DNA of 64,000 nucleotides from Paraspadella gotoi (taxonomy: Eukaryota > Chaetognatha). The stretch lies in NCBI GenBank assembly GCA_051294375.1, contig JBJCIZ010000239.1, positions 2,741,476 through 2,805,475 on the forward strand. The letters are read 5' to 3'. The position numbers and the translations under genes are program-made. The notes beneath the pieces are model-generated. The model was not told where the DNA came from. It saw only the letters and a program-made list of their open reading frames with translations, and made no database searches. Each line of letters opens with the position of its first letter. The first letter of the stretch is position 1. Positions 1 to 11,420 of this stretch are shown here, piece after piece.

Positions 1-464
1 TTACATTTGATTTCTTTCAATATCTTTTAAAAAATGTTCTTTTTATACTTTTCATAATCAATCATTTGTTAAAATTATGAATTGGTGTGTGGCTTAAAAA
101 TTAATTTTTAGTATGTACAAATTATATATACACTTTTTGTAAAAAATAGCTTCAAAAGTCTCTGTATATTTTCATAGGTGATGCACTTTGTCTTTTACCA
201 TTGCTTTAAACAATGTATGTTAAAAACAAAACTTGACTTCACATTCCATTTTATAATAGTATTCTCGAGCGCGAGATAGTCAAGGGAGGACCAAGATCTA
301 GTCGCAAGATCTCTAAGTCTACGGGAATGTACTTTTTTCTTTTATCATAATATAATATGATATTACAATTATTATTGATAATATTTCCCTCGTATCACAA
401 TTGGAATAAATCAGCTTAAATTAATTTGTATTTTTCATATTAATGATAATATATATAAATTATA
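1..464. other. Upstream flank of the ashwin-like gene
   Basis: AT-rich non-coding DNA. I see no supportable exon. A short GC-richer patch around 264-325 has no open frame of note. The ashwin start codon at 465 lies in a very AT-rich leader with no obvious splice acceptor just before it. Confidence 0.6.
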
Positions 465-1385
465 ATGCCGAAAATAAAGACGCACGCGGATTCCCCGCCA
501 GCGGCGGCGGAGTCTCCCCCTCTTCCGGAATGTTTCCCGGAAATGCTTTCGGCTCCGGATTTGCGCGCGGCGTTGCTCCGATTCGGCGCTTCCGTCGATC
601 CCGGCGCGACGCACGAAGAGCTCCTTCGGCTTCACTACGAAATTCTCAACCCGAAACCTCAGCGGACAAAAACGCGGTCAAACAGAAGGGGACAGAAAAT
701 TCAACTCCGTCAAATTCGATCGGAGAAAAGAAAACGAAAATTGGAGACGGAAAAAGACTCTTTTTCGAAATCGAACAAATTCTCGCGAGCAGAATCCGTC
801 AACAACTCCGTCAACGCCCCTAACATTGCGGGTCCATTCGGTGACCGACTCGAACCTCCGCCGGGTCTCCGCGGAAACTCGGTCAAGTCGGTCCAGTCTT
901 TCTCCCTCGACTCTTTGGCCCACATTAAGATCAACGAGGGTCCTTCGAAAAAGCCCAAGGTTTTCGAAAGAATAACCGAGAGCTCCTCCTCGGTATCTTC
1001 GTCAGACTCTAAGACTCCTTCCCACCCAATTACCTCACCCGCGGTCGAGTGTAAATTTTGGGACATGTTCGGTTCAATTACCAACGGAATTCCCACGCTC
1101 CTTTGCGACAATCACAACAAAGTTGAGGCTCGAAAGTCATCCTCTCCGGAGAGACTTCGCTTAGCACCGAAAAGAGTTCTCAAACTAAATAGAAAAACAG
1201 TGCTTCCTTCGTCGGACTCGCCCGTCGTCGCCGCCAACGCCGCCAAAGTTTCCGTCGTATCGACGAAACGGTCCTTACACCGTGACGTGGACAGAGCTAT
1301 CTCCTCGGATTCTGGGTCGGACATGGACACCTCCGAGCCAGGGCCTCGAGAAACGAGGAAGATTACCAAAATTACTTGGCCGTAG
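465..1385 (+). CDS. Ashwin-like protein (C2orf49 homologue), single exon, 306 aa
   Basis: Single-exon reading frame of 306 codons from ATG 465 to TAG 1383-1385. The vertebrate ashwin family consists of nuclear proteins linked to tRNA ligase complexes and embryonic patterning. What is seen: an N-terminal leucine-rich block (LPECFPEMLSAPDLRAALL) followed by a helix ending LHYEILNPKPQR and a basic stretch rich in R and K, then a conserved-looking DRLEPPPG segment near residue 127, a long serine-rich middle, and the C-terminus ITKITWP. In vertebrate ashwin the same order occurs: helix, PLPQR, basic patch, DRLKPPP, serine-rich region, C-terminal ISWP. The match rests on layout plus three short motifs, because the family is poorly conserved overall. 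Next gene downstream is on the same strand, 565 bp away. Confidence 0.65.
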   Translation: MPKIKTHADSPPAAAESPPLPECFPEMLSAPDLRAALLRFGASVDPGATHEELLRLHYEILNPKPQRTKTRSNRRGQKIQLRQIRSEKRKRKLETEKDSFSKSNKFSRAESVNNSVNAPNIAGPFGDRLEPPPGLRGNSVKSVQSFSLDSLAHIKINEGPSKKPKVFERITESSSSVSSSDSKTPSHPITSPAVECKFWDMFGSITNGIPTLLCDNHNKVEARKSSSPERLRLAPKRVLKLNRKTVLPSSDSPVVAANAAKVSVVSTKRSLHRDVDRAISSDSGSDMDTSEPGPRETRKITKITWP

Positions 1386-1950
1386 CGATTTAGAAACGTC
1401 GCGTTAATTCTCGCGACGTCTCGTTCCCGGGTTATACAGATCCAGCCCAAAGCACGTCTCTTTTTCTTTACCTTCCTTCCGATTGGAACCGTGATGGCAA
1501 AGTCGAGACTAAAAGTTAATGCCCAGATTTGGTCGAGAGCGATTGGGACCGAGAACCTTAGAAAAAAAAAAGAGAAATTGTCACGTGAAGAACTTTATTA
1601 TACGAGGAAAATCGGAGTTGAGTTTTTGATTATTTTTCTTCTTGAATTCAGAGTAATTTTTGGCTGATCTCATCGGCCTTGATCATCGGCTGTTGAAAAA
1701 AAAAAAAGTTTTATTTTGTTTACGAGATCAAAAATGCGACCAAATAAAGATTCTTTCACCGAGTTGACATCATTGACATTTGTTTTGTTTTCTTACTCGC
1801 TTTACTAACACGCGTTATCTCATCTCATACAGAGTACAAACGTTCCTCCAAACGGTTAACCGTGTTTTTGACAATGTTATTCCCGAAATGTGATTTCTCT
1901 TAAACAATTCCCGCCATCGGAGGGAGATATCCCGAATTCGAGGGATCGGA
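1386..1950. other. Intergenic, ashwin to MPPE1-like
   Basis: AT-rich with several A and T homopolymers. No gene is supported. It should contain the ashwin 3' end and the MPPE1 promoter and leader. A block near 1825-1835 (CATCTCATACAG) could be a leader splice acceptor but is unproven. Confidence 0.5.
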
Positions 1951-4169
1951 ATGTCTCCGGAAATCGCGATGGTCCTCTCCAAGTTCCGTCGATGGGTTCA
2001 GCGTTACGTCAACCCTCCAGTCTATCGTTTCTTTCATCCTCTGCCTTCTCGAGAGGTCTTTCACAAAAATCCTATTTTAGGAAAACTAAAATTCCTGTCC
2101 TTGTCAAATTATTCGCCCGCAGAACTGGCAATGTCTTGTAACGAAGTCGAAGGCTTCTTTTAATTCGCCGATTCTGCTGGCGAGGGGGATTCCCCCGTTC
2201 TGAATCTAAACGACTTTTCTTCCTTCCCCCCTCCCCCCAACCCGCAGCTCTCCATTTCCCGCGTCTACTTGATTTTCGCTTTGATGGTATTCCTCTTCAA
2301 CGAATACCTCTGTTTCTGGTGGGCTTTTTTGCAATGGCCAAACCTGGCGTCGATCATGCGCGCCCCCGACGCCGACCACCTCAGGGTTCTTTTCGTCGCC
2401 GACCCGCAAATCGTCGGGATGGAAAACGAAAATCACTTTTTCGGACCCGTCACCAGGCACGATATCCCTCCCCTGTTGATGTGTTGCTTGTTTTTGCTTT
2501 TTTTGCATATCAATCTAATTTGCATATTGTCGTGTTTTGATCAAGCATTGTTCGATTTTTGCTCTTTTCTTCTTTTATTCAATATTTATTTACATTTGAC
2601 CTTAATTTGAAACGTAAATATCAATATTTATCAATCTTTCGTAAATGACCAAGACTTAATCCTATTAAATGTAACAAATTTCGAAACTTAACTTACTGAC
2701 CGTTCCAATTTTTACAGATGGGATTCCGACAAGTACCTCCTCAAATCGTATTCGTTGGCGATGGGCTACGTTCGTCCAGACGCCGTGATTTTCCTCGGTG
2801 ATCTCATAGACGAAGGCAGCATCGCCACCGACGCCGACTTCCGACACTACGTCAAAAGGTTCCACAGACTCTTTCCCATCCCGTCCAACGTGAAAGTGGC
2901 TTACCTTCCTGGCGACAACGACATCGGCGGCGAGGGAAGGGATCAGTATAGGTTAGTGGGGACTGGGGAGGGGAATAAGAGGTGGTTTTTAGTCGCGGCG
3001 AGACTAAAGTTAAATAACTTAAATCTTTTTAATCGTACGTTTTCGGTAATCCAATGAAAAAGAGGCCGCAAAGCCTTTGAGCCTCTCCTTTACCAACGGA
3101 GAAACAAAAATTTAAAAGTTGATAGTTTCGTAAAACATTAAATTCTAATGAATTTAAAGAGCGCCGGGACTGATTATGTAATGGCTTTAAAAGCCTCCTC
3201 GTTTACTTTCCATTCTCGTTCACGCAGTCTCGAAAAGCAGAAACGTTTCGAATCACACTTCGGTGAATTCACGGGAATTCCGTTCACCGTCAAGTTCGTC
3301 GACTTCGTCCCAATTCGATTCAACTACCTCGAGGCTTTCGACGTGACGGGGAACGAGCCTCTCGCCGAACAACTCGCCTCGCCAATCAGAATCGTCCTCA
3401 ATCACTTCACAATGCTCAGATGCAAAGGTTGGTGATAGGGGGGCGTGAACCTTTGGTTTGAAGTCATTTCTTTTTTTTACTTTATTTTAACAATTGTTTT
3501 TATATTGTTTTACGGATTAGTTTCTTAAATTTTTTTAATGTTTCTATTTTAATGACGTTAGTGTCTTTTGTTTTTATTGTATTTTTCAGTTCACAGTTAA
3601 GTTTTTATTCTTTTACAGCTCTTTTTTTTTTTTCAAATCGTTACTGCTTTTTTGTTTTTGATATTAATAAAAATAAAAAGAGATTAGTTTATTGCCATCA
3701 TCTTCCCTCTTTGATTCTTCCCCTTTTATCATTTTCCCCATCTACAGCGAGTCGCCATCTCCTCAAGCGCGCCCCTTTGCACGTGATGAATCTATTCCGC
3801 TCCTCGTTGGCCTTCACCGGCGACATCCACAAGGCGCGCCACGACTCCGCCCTCGTCGCCGAACAGATCGAGTCGTGTCAATCGACGCCGCTCGGCGCCG
3901 CACGGAACCTCACCTCCTTCCGCCTCGCCCCCGACACGTGGCACGAAATCGTCACGCCCACCTGCAGTTATCGGATGGGCGTGTCTCACATGGGCTTCAC
4001 CGTGGCCACGATCGGCAGGGACGGTCAGGTCGACGTGGCCTTTCTCTGGCTGCCAGGGAGATTCGGTTATCTCTTCCTCTATTTGTTTCTCCTCATTTTC
4101 GCCGTCGTCCAGTTTATCTATTTCCGATGCGGAATGGGAAAGGAAAGACTCAAGCCCATGACTCCTTAA
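1951..4169 (+). CDS. MPPE1: MPPE1/PGAP5-like metallophosphoesterase (Cdc1/Ted1 family), 5 exons, 397 aa
   Basis: Model: 1951-2055 (first exon least certain), 2248-2480, 2718-2951, 3228-3427, 3748-4169; 397 aa, close to the human 396. Family members are ER/Golgi phosphodiesterases that remove an ethanolamine-phosphate side branch from GPI anchors so that GPI proteins can leave the ER. Seen: an N-terminal membrane segment (residues ~40-62), phosphoesterase motifs VADPQIVG, FLGDLIDEG, PGDNDIGGEG, LNHF and FTGDIHKA, then a second membrane segment near the C-terminus (GYLFLYLFLLIFAVVQFIYF). Both termini are therefore membrane-anchored, as in PGAP5. Several metal-ligand positions differ from the textbook DxH / GNHD / GHxH set; the DPQ and GD-H variants also occur in Cdc1/Ted1 relatives, but GDND in place of GNHD stands out. 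Start codon and exon 1 were chosen for phase fit; initiation at ATG 2284 is an alternative. Confidence 0.78.
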
Positions 4170-4607
4170 ACGATCCACGATGTTTTTTTAAGCATGCGCG
4201 TGTTTTTGGCCTGACGGGTTGGGTCTTTCTTTTCCCAGCTTGGTCGGGCGTTAAGTCATGCTTGTTTAGCAATCCAGTTTTTGTTTTGTTCATTGTTTTA
4301 GTTATTCTTATACACTTGACGTAATACAATTTTACTTTTGATTGTAATCGGCGGTCCAAAAAACACATTAACGAAATATTGAGTAAGTTATTCGTATTTA
4401 CTCAAATAGCTCAATAAACACGAAGACGTAAATAAACAGACGTAAAATCGTGTAGTGCTTTAAGACATATCAAGCATACTTTATTGCGCTTTATATAATG
4501 ATTTTTCCAAAGGCGAATCAGTTTACTTTCCTACATGTGCTTTTTTTTTTTTTTTAAATTATTCCTCAAGTTTTATGCAATAGAAGACGAATATACTTTG
4601 GCCCAAA
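4170..4607. other. Intergenic, MPPE1-like to PEX13
   Basis: Non-coding. An AATAAA at about 4414 (CTCAATAAACACG) is a likely polyadenylation signal for the upstream gene. A T-run followed by ATGCAATAG at ~4541-4583 precedes the PEX13 start and resembles a 3' splice site. Confidence 0.5.
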
Positions 4608-5564
4608 ATGTCGCATCTACCTAATGCCTCTCCATCTCCCAATACTCTCCCGCCACAACCCCGTGCAACTGTTCCCCCTTGGCAATTCGTCGAACCCGGT
4701 CGCATTCCGAACGCCAACGTCAACTCTGCCCCTCCGATTCCACCACGAGGCTCTTCTTACAATCACTCTTCTCTTTTCTCCCCCTTCGCCTCTTACGGCT
4801 CCGTCGGTTCCCCCTTCTCTCCGTTCTCTCCCTACGGCGCCCCATTCTATGGCGGCGCCGGCGTGGGGCGCTCATTGATGAACGACGGCGCCTTCGCCTT
4901 TTTCGCCAACGAAAACGCGCGACCCGCTTTCGAAAAGGCGGAGGCGGTGGTGATGGCCGTTCGTTCGGTCTCGCTCATGGTGGAATCCACCTACCAAGCC
5001 GTTCGTTCCACCTTCTTGGCGGTGGTGGGCGTCGCTGACCACTTTTCAAACCTCAAGAATCATCTCGGTTCGATATTGTCCAGCTTGACTCTGTTACGGT
5101 TTTTTAAATGGATTTTGGATAGAGTGTTGACCTTTCTCGGCATCGAGCCTACAGGGTCTAGAAGCGCCATCGATTGGTCCGAAGCCTTCAAACGAGAGAC
5201 AATAGAGACTGTTTCGTCTAAGCACGTGGCGGTTTGGCCACTTTTGGCTTTTTTTGGAGTTGCCTTGGGAGCGCCCTGGATTCTTAGGCATCTGCTGCAG
5301 TCGACGCCTGCATCAACGGACGATGGTTCTTGGTCGAAAGGCGCAGGAGAACGTTACATCGCCAGAGCAGAGCACGGATTCCGCGCCGGCGCTGCGGATG
5401 AACTTTCATTCGATCAGGGAGACATTTTGATGGTGGCACCCAAGCATCTACAACCCTCTAACTCGAAAGGCTGGTTGTTGGCTTCGAAAGAAGGCGTCGG
5501 TAAAGGGCTCGTTCCCGTTAATCACATTCAGATATTGATGAAGAGAGAAAGCGAGTGTCGTTAA
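4608..5564 (+). CDS. PEX13: PEX13, peroxisomal import docking protein, single exon, 318 aa
   Basis: Intronless frame of 318 aa. PEX13 sits in the peroxisomal membrane and, with PEX14, docks the cargo receptors PEX5 and PEX7 for matrix protein import. Seen: a proline-rich N-terminus (residues 1-50), a Gly/Tyr/Phe/Pro-rich stretch (about 50-88, FSPFASYGS, YGAPFYGGAG), the conserved helical block from FEKAEAVVMAVRSVSLMVESTY onward in pieces (about 108-180), a hydrophobic segment near 203-220 (AVWPLLAFFGVALGAPWIL), and a C-terminal SH3 domain (about 245-312) with the ALYDF-like RAEHGFRAGAADELSF, the GDI turn, the GWLLA tryptophan and the final VPVNHIQIL strand. Order and length match animal PEX13. 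The 219-bp gap to PDPR downstream is unusually short. Confidence 0.93.
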   Translation: MSHLPNASPSPNTLPPQPRATVPPWQFVEPGRIPNANVNSAPPIPPRGSSYNHSSLFSPFASYGSVGSPFSPFSPYGAPFYGGAGVGRSLMNDGAFAFFANENARPAFEKAEAVVMAVRSVSLMVESTYQAVRSTFLAVVGVADHFSNLKNHLGSILSSLTLLRFFKWILDRVLTFLGIEPTGSRSAIDWSEAFKRETIETVSSKHVAVWPLLAFFGVALGAPWILRHLLQSTPASTDDGSWSKGAGERYIARAEHGFRAGAADELSFDQGDILMVAPKHLQPSNSKGWLLASKEGVGKGLVPVNHIQILMKRESECR

Positions 5565-5783
5565 TGATGGGTAGAGTGTAATAGAATTTATTTTATTCTT
5601 CGTAATAATAATTATTTTGTAATATTGCAATTTTAATGTCTTGTTACATATGACGCAGTTTAAGCGGGCATTAGTTTTTTCCATGCCTGTAAAATTTAAA
5701 AAGCTTTTGGTTTCCAAATATTTGTGACCCCCCCCCCGTTAGGAATGTGATTTTGAATGGTCGCTAACAACTTAATATAAACC

Positions 5784-8700
5784 ATGGCTTTGGCCATTTC
5801 CATGGCCAACAGGGCCATGCGAGGCTTCGTTTCTTGCACGGCCATCGACGGCCGCCGATGCGTCCACGCTAAGGAGTCATCATCATCGGAGACACCTCTC
5901 CCTCGCGAGGCTCGCGTGGTCATCACCGGCGCTGGAGTGGTCGGATGCTCGGTCGCCTACCACTTGGCGGAACGTGGATGGAAGCAAATCCTCTTGCTCG
6001 ATCAGGGCCAAGTCAGCTGCGGCACCACTCACCACAGCGTAGGTCTGCTTGGCATTTTGAGATCCACTGTGACCGAAGGCAGAATCGCCCGCAAGAGCAT
6101 CGACCTTTACAAACGGCTCGACGAACTGGGCTACCACTGCGGCATCAAGAATTGCGGCAGCCTCCACTTGGCCTCGACCAACGACCGAATGATCGTTTTG
6201 CGGCGCAACGCGGCCATGGCCAAAACCCAAGGCGTCGACTGTCGAGTTTTAGCTCCCAAGGACATCGCCGACGTCCACCCGATGTTCAAAGAAGGTTTCG
6301 TCAACCTTTCCGACATCAAGGGCGGCGTTTGGTCGCCCGGTGATCACGTGGGAACGGCGCCCGACATCTGCAGTGCCCTCGCACGGGCCGCTCGGGACAA
6401 GGGCGTAACCCTGATCGAAAACTGTCAGGTTCAGCGAGTGAACACTCGCGTCGTCCGTAACGACCTCTCGCGCGTCTCCAGCGTCGAGACGTCAAAGGGC
6501 AACGTCAACTGCGAGTTTTTCGTCAATTGCGCAGGAATTTGGTCGCGCGAGTTGGGGAAGAAGTCGACTCCCAAAGTCAAAGTTCCTCTCCAGGCCTGCG
6601 AGCATTATTACCTGGTCACCAAACCGATCCCCGGGATCGAACCCATGATGCCCATAATCCGCGACCCCGACGGATTTCACTACGCTCGAGAATGGAGCGG
6701 GGGGCTCATGATCGGAGGCTTCGAACCCGTGGGCAAGCCGGTCTTTACCGAGCGAATTCCCGACGACTTTCAGTTCCAACTTTTGCCAAACGATTGGGAT
6801 CACTTCCAAATCATTCTCGAAAAGATTCTCCACCGGCTGCCGTGCGTGGCCGAAGCGGAAGTCAAGCAGCTCGTCAACGGACCGGAAAGCTTCACGCCGG
6901 ACACCAAGTGGATTTTGGGAGAGACGCCGGAGATACAAAACTATTTCGTCGCAACGGGAATGCACTCACTCGGAATCACTGGTAATAAAAGCCGAAAGGG
7001 ATTCGCTTGAGTAAAGTTATTCTTTCACGTGAATTTTCAATTTGGCAGCCGCCGGCGGAGTAGGTTCTATTCTCGCCGAGTGGATCATCGACGGGGAGCC
7101 CGAACACGACTTGTGGTCCTTCGACGTTCGAAGATTCGTGGGTCTTCACAACAACCGGATGTTCTTGTGCGACCGCGTGAAGGAGACGTTGGGGCTCTCG
7201 TACTCCATTCGTTACCCGGATCTCCAGTTTGAATCTAGTCGAGAACTGTTGAGGACCTCTCCTTTGTACAGTCGTCTGGAGGTCGAAGGTTTGTGGGCGA
7301 TGGGCGTTGAGTTAGAGATAAGTAGTTTACCTTTTATTTGTTTGTTTATTTGTTTATTTGTTTGTTTGTTTATCAGGCGCCAGATTCGGCGAGGTTTGGG
7401 GCTTCGAGAGGGCGCTCTTTTTCGATCGATCACAAATCGAAGAAGATTACGACGTGATGGCGCCGCCGCCTAAACCCACTTTCGGAATGCCCCATTGGTT
7501 TGACATGGTGAAAGAGGAGTACAGGACTTGCAGACAAAGTACGAATTTTTGATTTGTAAAGAAATAGTGTGTTTCTAAAATTTGTTTGACAAGCTTAGCT
7601 GGAGCCGATTTTTTTTTTATTAATGTAGGTGTGTCGCTGATTGACATGTCCTCTTTCACAAAAGTAGAACTGAAATCGACAGGAAGAGAAGTCGTAGACT
7701 TTCTTCAGGTCAGAGAACTTTTTTTTTTTTACTTATTTTCGCCGCGAATAAATTCAATTTTAGAATCAATCCCTGCAGTATATGTGTTCGAACAACGTGG
7801 ACGCTCCGGTTGGCACAGTCATCCACACTGGAATGCAGAATCACCGCGGCGGTTTCGAGAACGATTGCAGCGTTGTCCGTTTGGGGGAAAACCACTACTT
7901 TATCATCGCTCCTACCACGCTGCAGACGAGGATGATTGCCTGGTTAAACAGGCACAAGCCGGCCGATGGCTCCGTCGTTATTTCAGACGTAAGATTTTTT
8001 TTTATTGCTATGTCAATGGGAAAATTTAAAAAAAAAAAATAGTTATCATTATTATGAAAAGGTCAGTTTTTTTTAGATAAACTCTCCATGTCGGAGTAAT
8101 ATTTAATCATTTAAAATGTTTAAATAATTCTTAAGACAAAAAAAAATAAAATGAAAGTCTCAATAAAACGATTGAGGCGATTAAAAGACATGACTTCAAT
8201 ACACAAATAAGATTGCGAAACTTATCGTCACGACTTTTGTTACCCATCAGGTGACCTCCATGTACTCGGCCATCAACGTCATCGGACCCAAGTCGCAGGA
8301 AATGTTGCAGGAACTCACTGAGACTCGATTGGACCGAAAAAACTTTGGGTCCATGACGTGTAAAGAAATCAACGTCGCCTACGCGTCGGGAATAAAAGCT
8401 CTCAGACTCACTCACACCGGAGAAGATGGATGGGTAAGTTTAAATTTGACCACGTTAAATTAAATTACGATAGATTGTATTACTATTTTATGAGAGATTT
8501 AAATTTTTTTTTTTAGGTCCTTTACATTCCTTCCGAATTTTCCCTCCACGTTTACGACCGCCTCACTACTCACGGTCAGAATTACGGAGTTCGCAACGCC
8601 GGCTACTACGCCTTACGCTCTCTCAGGATCGAAAAGTTTTTCCTCTACTGGGGACAAGATTTGGATTCGAGGTACGATCAACAAGCTCGATCCTTCTTCC

Positions 8701-9203
8701 GTTCTTTTCAACACAAAATGATCCCTTGCCTCCGCAGAATGACGCCTTTTGAATGCGGACGCGAACACCGCGTCCAATTCGAGAAGGAGTTCATCGGCAA
8801 AGAGGCTCTCCTTCAGCAAAAGCAAAACGGCGTCAAGATCAAGTTCCTTCAGCTCGTTCTCAGGGACCACGACAAATTCTTAGACCCGTGGCCTTTCCGC
8901 GGAGAACCCATTTTCCGTAACGGGACCTACGCGGGAGTCGTCACCTCCGGCGCCTTTGGGTTCGGACTCGACAAACACGTCCTCATGGGTTACGTTCGAG
9001 ACATCGATCCGAAAACGGGCGAGTACAGACTCATGAAGGACAACAGCTTCGTCAATGCGAAGGACACAAAGTGGGAAGTAGATATAGCGGGAAAGAAGTT
9101 TTCCGCCAAGGCCTCGACTTATCCGCATCCCTTGCCACCGATCAATCCTCCTCATATGTACACGCCCACTTTGACTTCGGAAGCACGGACTTCCACCAGT
9201 TAA
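5784..9203 (+). CDS. PDPR: PDPR, pyruvate dehydrogenase phosphatase regulatory subunit, 8 exons, 897 aa
   Basis: Exons 5784-6981, 7049-7288, 7377-7538, 7629-7708, 7779-7988, 8251-8433, 8517-8671, 8738-9203; 897 aa (human 879). PDPR is a mitochondrial-matrix FAD protein that restrains PDP1 and so tunes dephosphorylation of the pyruvate dehydrogenase complex. Seen: a basic, serine-containing N-terminus fit for mitochondrial targeting; the FAD fold (VVITGAGVVGCSVAYHL, about residues 45-61); a DAO domain to about 430; then the aminomethyltransferase-like half with SLIDMSSFTK, DAPVGTVIHTGM, RNAGYYALRSLRIEKFF, GKEALLQQKQNG and the C-terminal DIAGKKFSAKA. Those blocks match PDPR rather than DMGDH or SARDH. 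Oddities: the His of GTTHHSVGLL sits where DMGDH/SARDH carry their covalent-FAD histidine, and intron 7 (8672-8737) is only 66 bp, a multiple of three and free of stops. Confidence 0.93.
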
Positions 9204-9805
9204 ACTTTGCTCGCTTTTGGTATCACTGTCGGGAAGAGAATTTTCGCCCCCCTCACATCGCTGGTTTACGAACAACACCGTAGTTAGTAGTAACTCGGGA
9301 ATTTAAGGTTTTCTACATAACTTTTGTTTTTTGAATCGCGGAAAAGACCGTTAGTTCTCAGGAAAGTAACATATACAACAATTTCAGTGAAAAATCATGA
9401 TTGTTGGCGCATAGTCGTTTAGAGTTATAGGCATAGATTCAGAATATAACAGACCAAATCTGTCTTTCACTTCTGAGATCAAAGACAGTCCTTAATTGTC
9501 CGCTTTGGTTTCTCACCTGTTTAAACCGATGAACGGTCTCAATTACAAGTTATGTACTATTTGTTCACGTTATGTTTTTTTTTTTAAATCTTTTTTTATT
9601 AAATTCAAATCGGATCTGCTTTTCTACTTTGTACAATCATGATCTCTTGAAGCGCTTTTTTGCGCCGCATGATAAGTTTAAAGCGTCGCGGATTTTTTTT
9701 TCCATTTGGATTCGCTTGTTTGCTAATTTTTTTTCAATTCCAGATGCGTTTTTTTAGTACAACTTGATATTTAAAATTTTTCCCAACAAAAAAAATCTTA
9801 GAGCG
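9204..9805. other. Intergenic, PDPR to FNTA
   Basis: AT-rich DNA with no supportable exon. It ends with a T-rich block and CCAG at 9727-9743, 62 bp before the FNTA ATG, which looks like a 3' splice site (see the separate entry). Confidence 0.55.
9727..9743 (+). promoter_or_regulatory. 3'-splice-site-like block before FNTA
   Basis: T-run, then CAATTCCAG, followed by ATGCG. It lies 62 bp upstream of the FNTA start with no upstream exon recognised in the 520 bp between it and PDPR. It could be a 5'-UTR intron acceptor or a spliced-leader acceptor; the sequence alone cannot separate the two. Confidence 0.4.
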
Positions 9806-11312
9806 ATGGCAGAATCTTCGGATGACGAGAATGTTAACGAGGAATGGGTTTTTTACAAAGACCGACCCGAATGGGCCGACGTGACCCCAGTGCCTCAGGA
9901 CGACGGCCCTAATCCGGTCGTCGCGATCGCCTACTCCGATAGGTCTTTTAAAATGTCTATGTATGCCTTCTTTTTTTTTCCTTATCGTATTTAATTAATT
10001 CTCGTGATTTCCCAGATTTCGTGACGTCTTCGATCATTTTCGCGCCATTTTGCGATCGAGCGAAAAGAGCGAACGGAGTTTGTCCTTGACCACCGACGCC
10101 ATCGATCTCAATCCGGGGAACTACACCGTTTGGCACTACAGGAGGCTTATTTTAAAGGTAAATTCTAATTTTGTCTAAATTTTATCGTCGTTCATTATGT
10201 ATGATTGTATATATTTTCTTTTGACGAGGCTTTGGAAAAGGATTTGTACGACGAATTGACTTTCAACCGGGAGATAATCGAGGAGCATCCTAAAAATTAT
10301 CAAGTACGAAAGCTCTTTTTTTTTTTTTTTTTTACACTTTAAACATTTTAAAAATCATCATTTAAACTGTCTTATCGAAGTATTGACATTTTATACCAAA
10401 GTATTTCACACTTACGAATCAAGGTTTGGAATCACCGCCGCATTTTGGTGGAATGGTTACAAGACCCTCAATACGAGTTGCGTTTGGTGGAGATAGTCTT
10501 AGCCCGTGACTCCAAGAATTATCACGCCTGGCAACACCGTCAATGGGTGCTCAAGACCTTCGGCGTGAGTTTGACGTGGATTTACTTCTTTTCCCATTAT
10601 GTATGAATTTTTCAATGAATATCTTGATCAACTTTTTAGCTTTGGGAAAAAGAACTGAACTTCGTTGACCGACTGATCAAAGAAGACGTGAGAAACAACT
10701 CCGCTTGGAATCAGCGTCACTTCGTCATTGTCAACACCACTCGATACACCCCGGAAGTTGTGGCATCGGAGATTAACTACGCAAAGGAGGCCATCTTGAA
10801 GGCTGTGCATAATGAGAGCCCCTGGAACTACATCAGAGCTATCCTTCTGCAGGAAGTGGACGATTCAATGTTTCGATATCCAGGTTAACAGCTGAGCGAT
10901 CGAATATTTAACTTTAACGAACGACAATTGTAAGATATATATATATATATATTATATAAGATATATACAATCAGTTACGAACGAACTGTCGATATATCGA
11001 CAACGCGAGTTGTTCATTTGTTTTGCAGGGATACAAGAGTTCGTCGCGGATCTTCTCGATCGAGAAAAGAATCTGGACGGCCCCTTGAAATCCTCTTATC
11101 TCCACGGATTCCTCGTAGATCTTCTCGAGAACGAACTCGCCAATACGGACTGGAGCGATTCTCGGGAGGAAGAGAAGTCGGCCTTGTTGGATCGGGCCTC
11201 TCGAGAGTGCGCACTGTTGGCGGAGAGCGTTGATCCCGTCCGAGCCAACTACTGGAGATACGTGGAGAGATCTCTCAAAAACAAGCACGGCGTCACTTCC
11301 GAATCCGCCTAG
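9806..11312 (+). CDS. FNTA: FNTA, shared alpha subunit of farnesyltransferase and geranylgeranyltransferase I, 6 exons, 340 aa
   Basis: Exons 9806-9942, 10016-10157, 10229-10303, 10424-10564, 10640-10883, 11029-11312. The alpha subunit pairs with FNTB or PGGT1B and helps attach farnesyl or geranylgeranyl groups to C-terminal CaaX cysteines of Ras/Rho-type proteins. Seen: the entry [17 protein letters not shown], then five tetratricopeptide-like PFTA repeats marked by [38 protein letters not shown] and [11 protein letters not shown], and the terminal [14 protein letters not shown] block; all align with human FNTA without large gaps. It lacks the long proline-rich N-terminus of mammals. Intron 4 and intron 1 are below 80 bp. 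Intron 5 holds a (TA)n run (about 10933-10952). RFK follows after 221 bp on the same strand. Confidence 0.95.
10933..10957. repeat. (TA)n microsatellite in FNTA intron 5
   Basis: Alternating TA run with one interruption, inside the intron between FNTA exons 5 and 6. Confidence 0.85.
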
Positions 11313-11420
11313 TCCCTTTTTTTTTTATTTTCCGGCTTTTTTTTTTTTTAATTATTAATATTATTCGTTTTAAATTCAATTTCAATCGTTCTTCTTTTCG
11401 CCTTTTTATTTTTAACTACT

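Noticed and set aside
5784-9203. DMGDH or SARDH instead of PDPR
   Set aside because: Motifs such as IDMSSFTK, RNAGYYALRSLRIEKFF and GKEALLQQKQNG match PDPR; only the flavin-site histidine recalls DMGDH.
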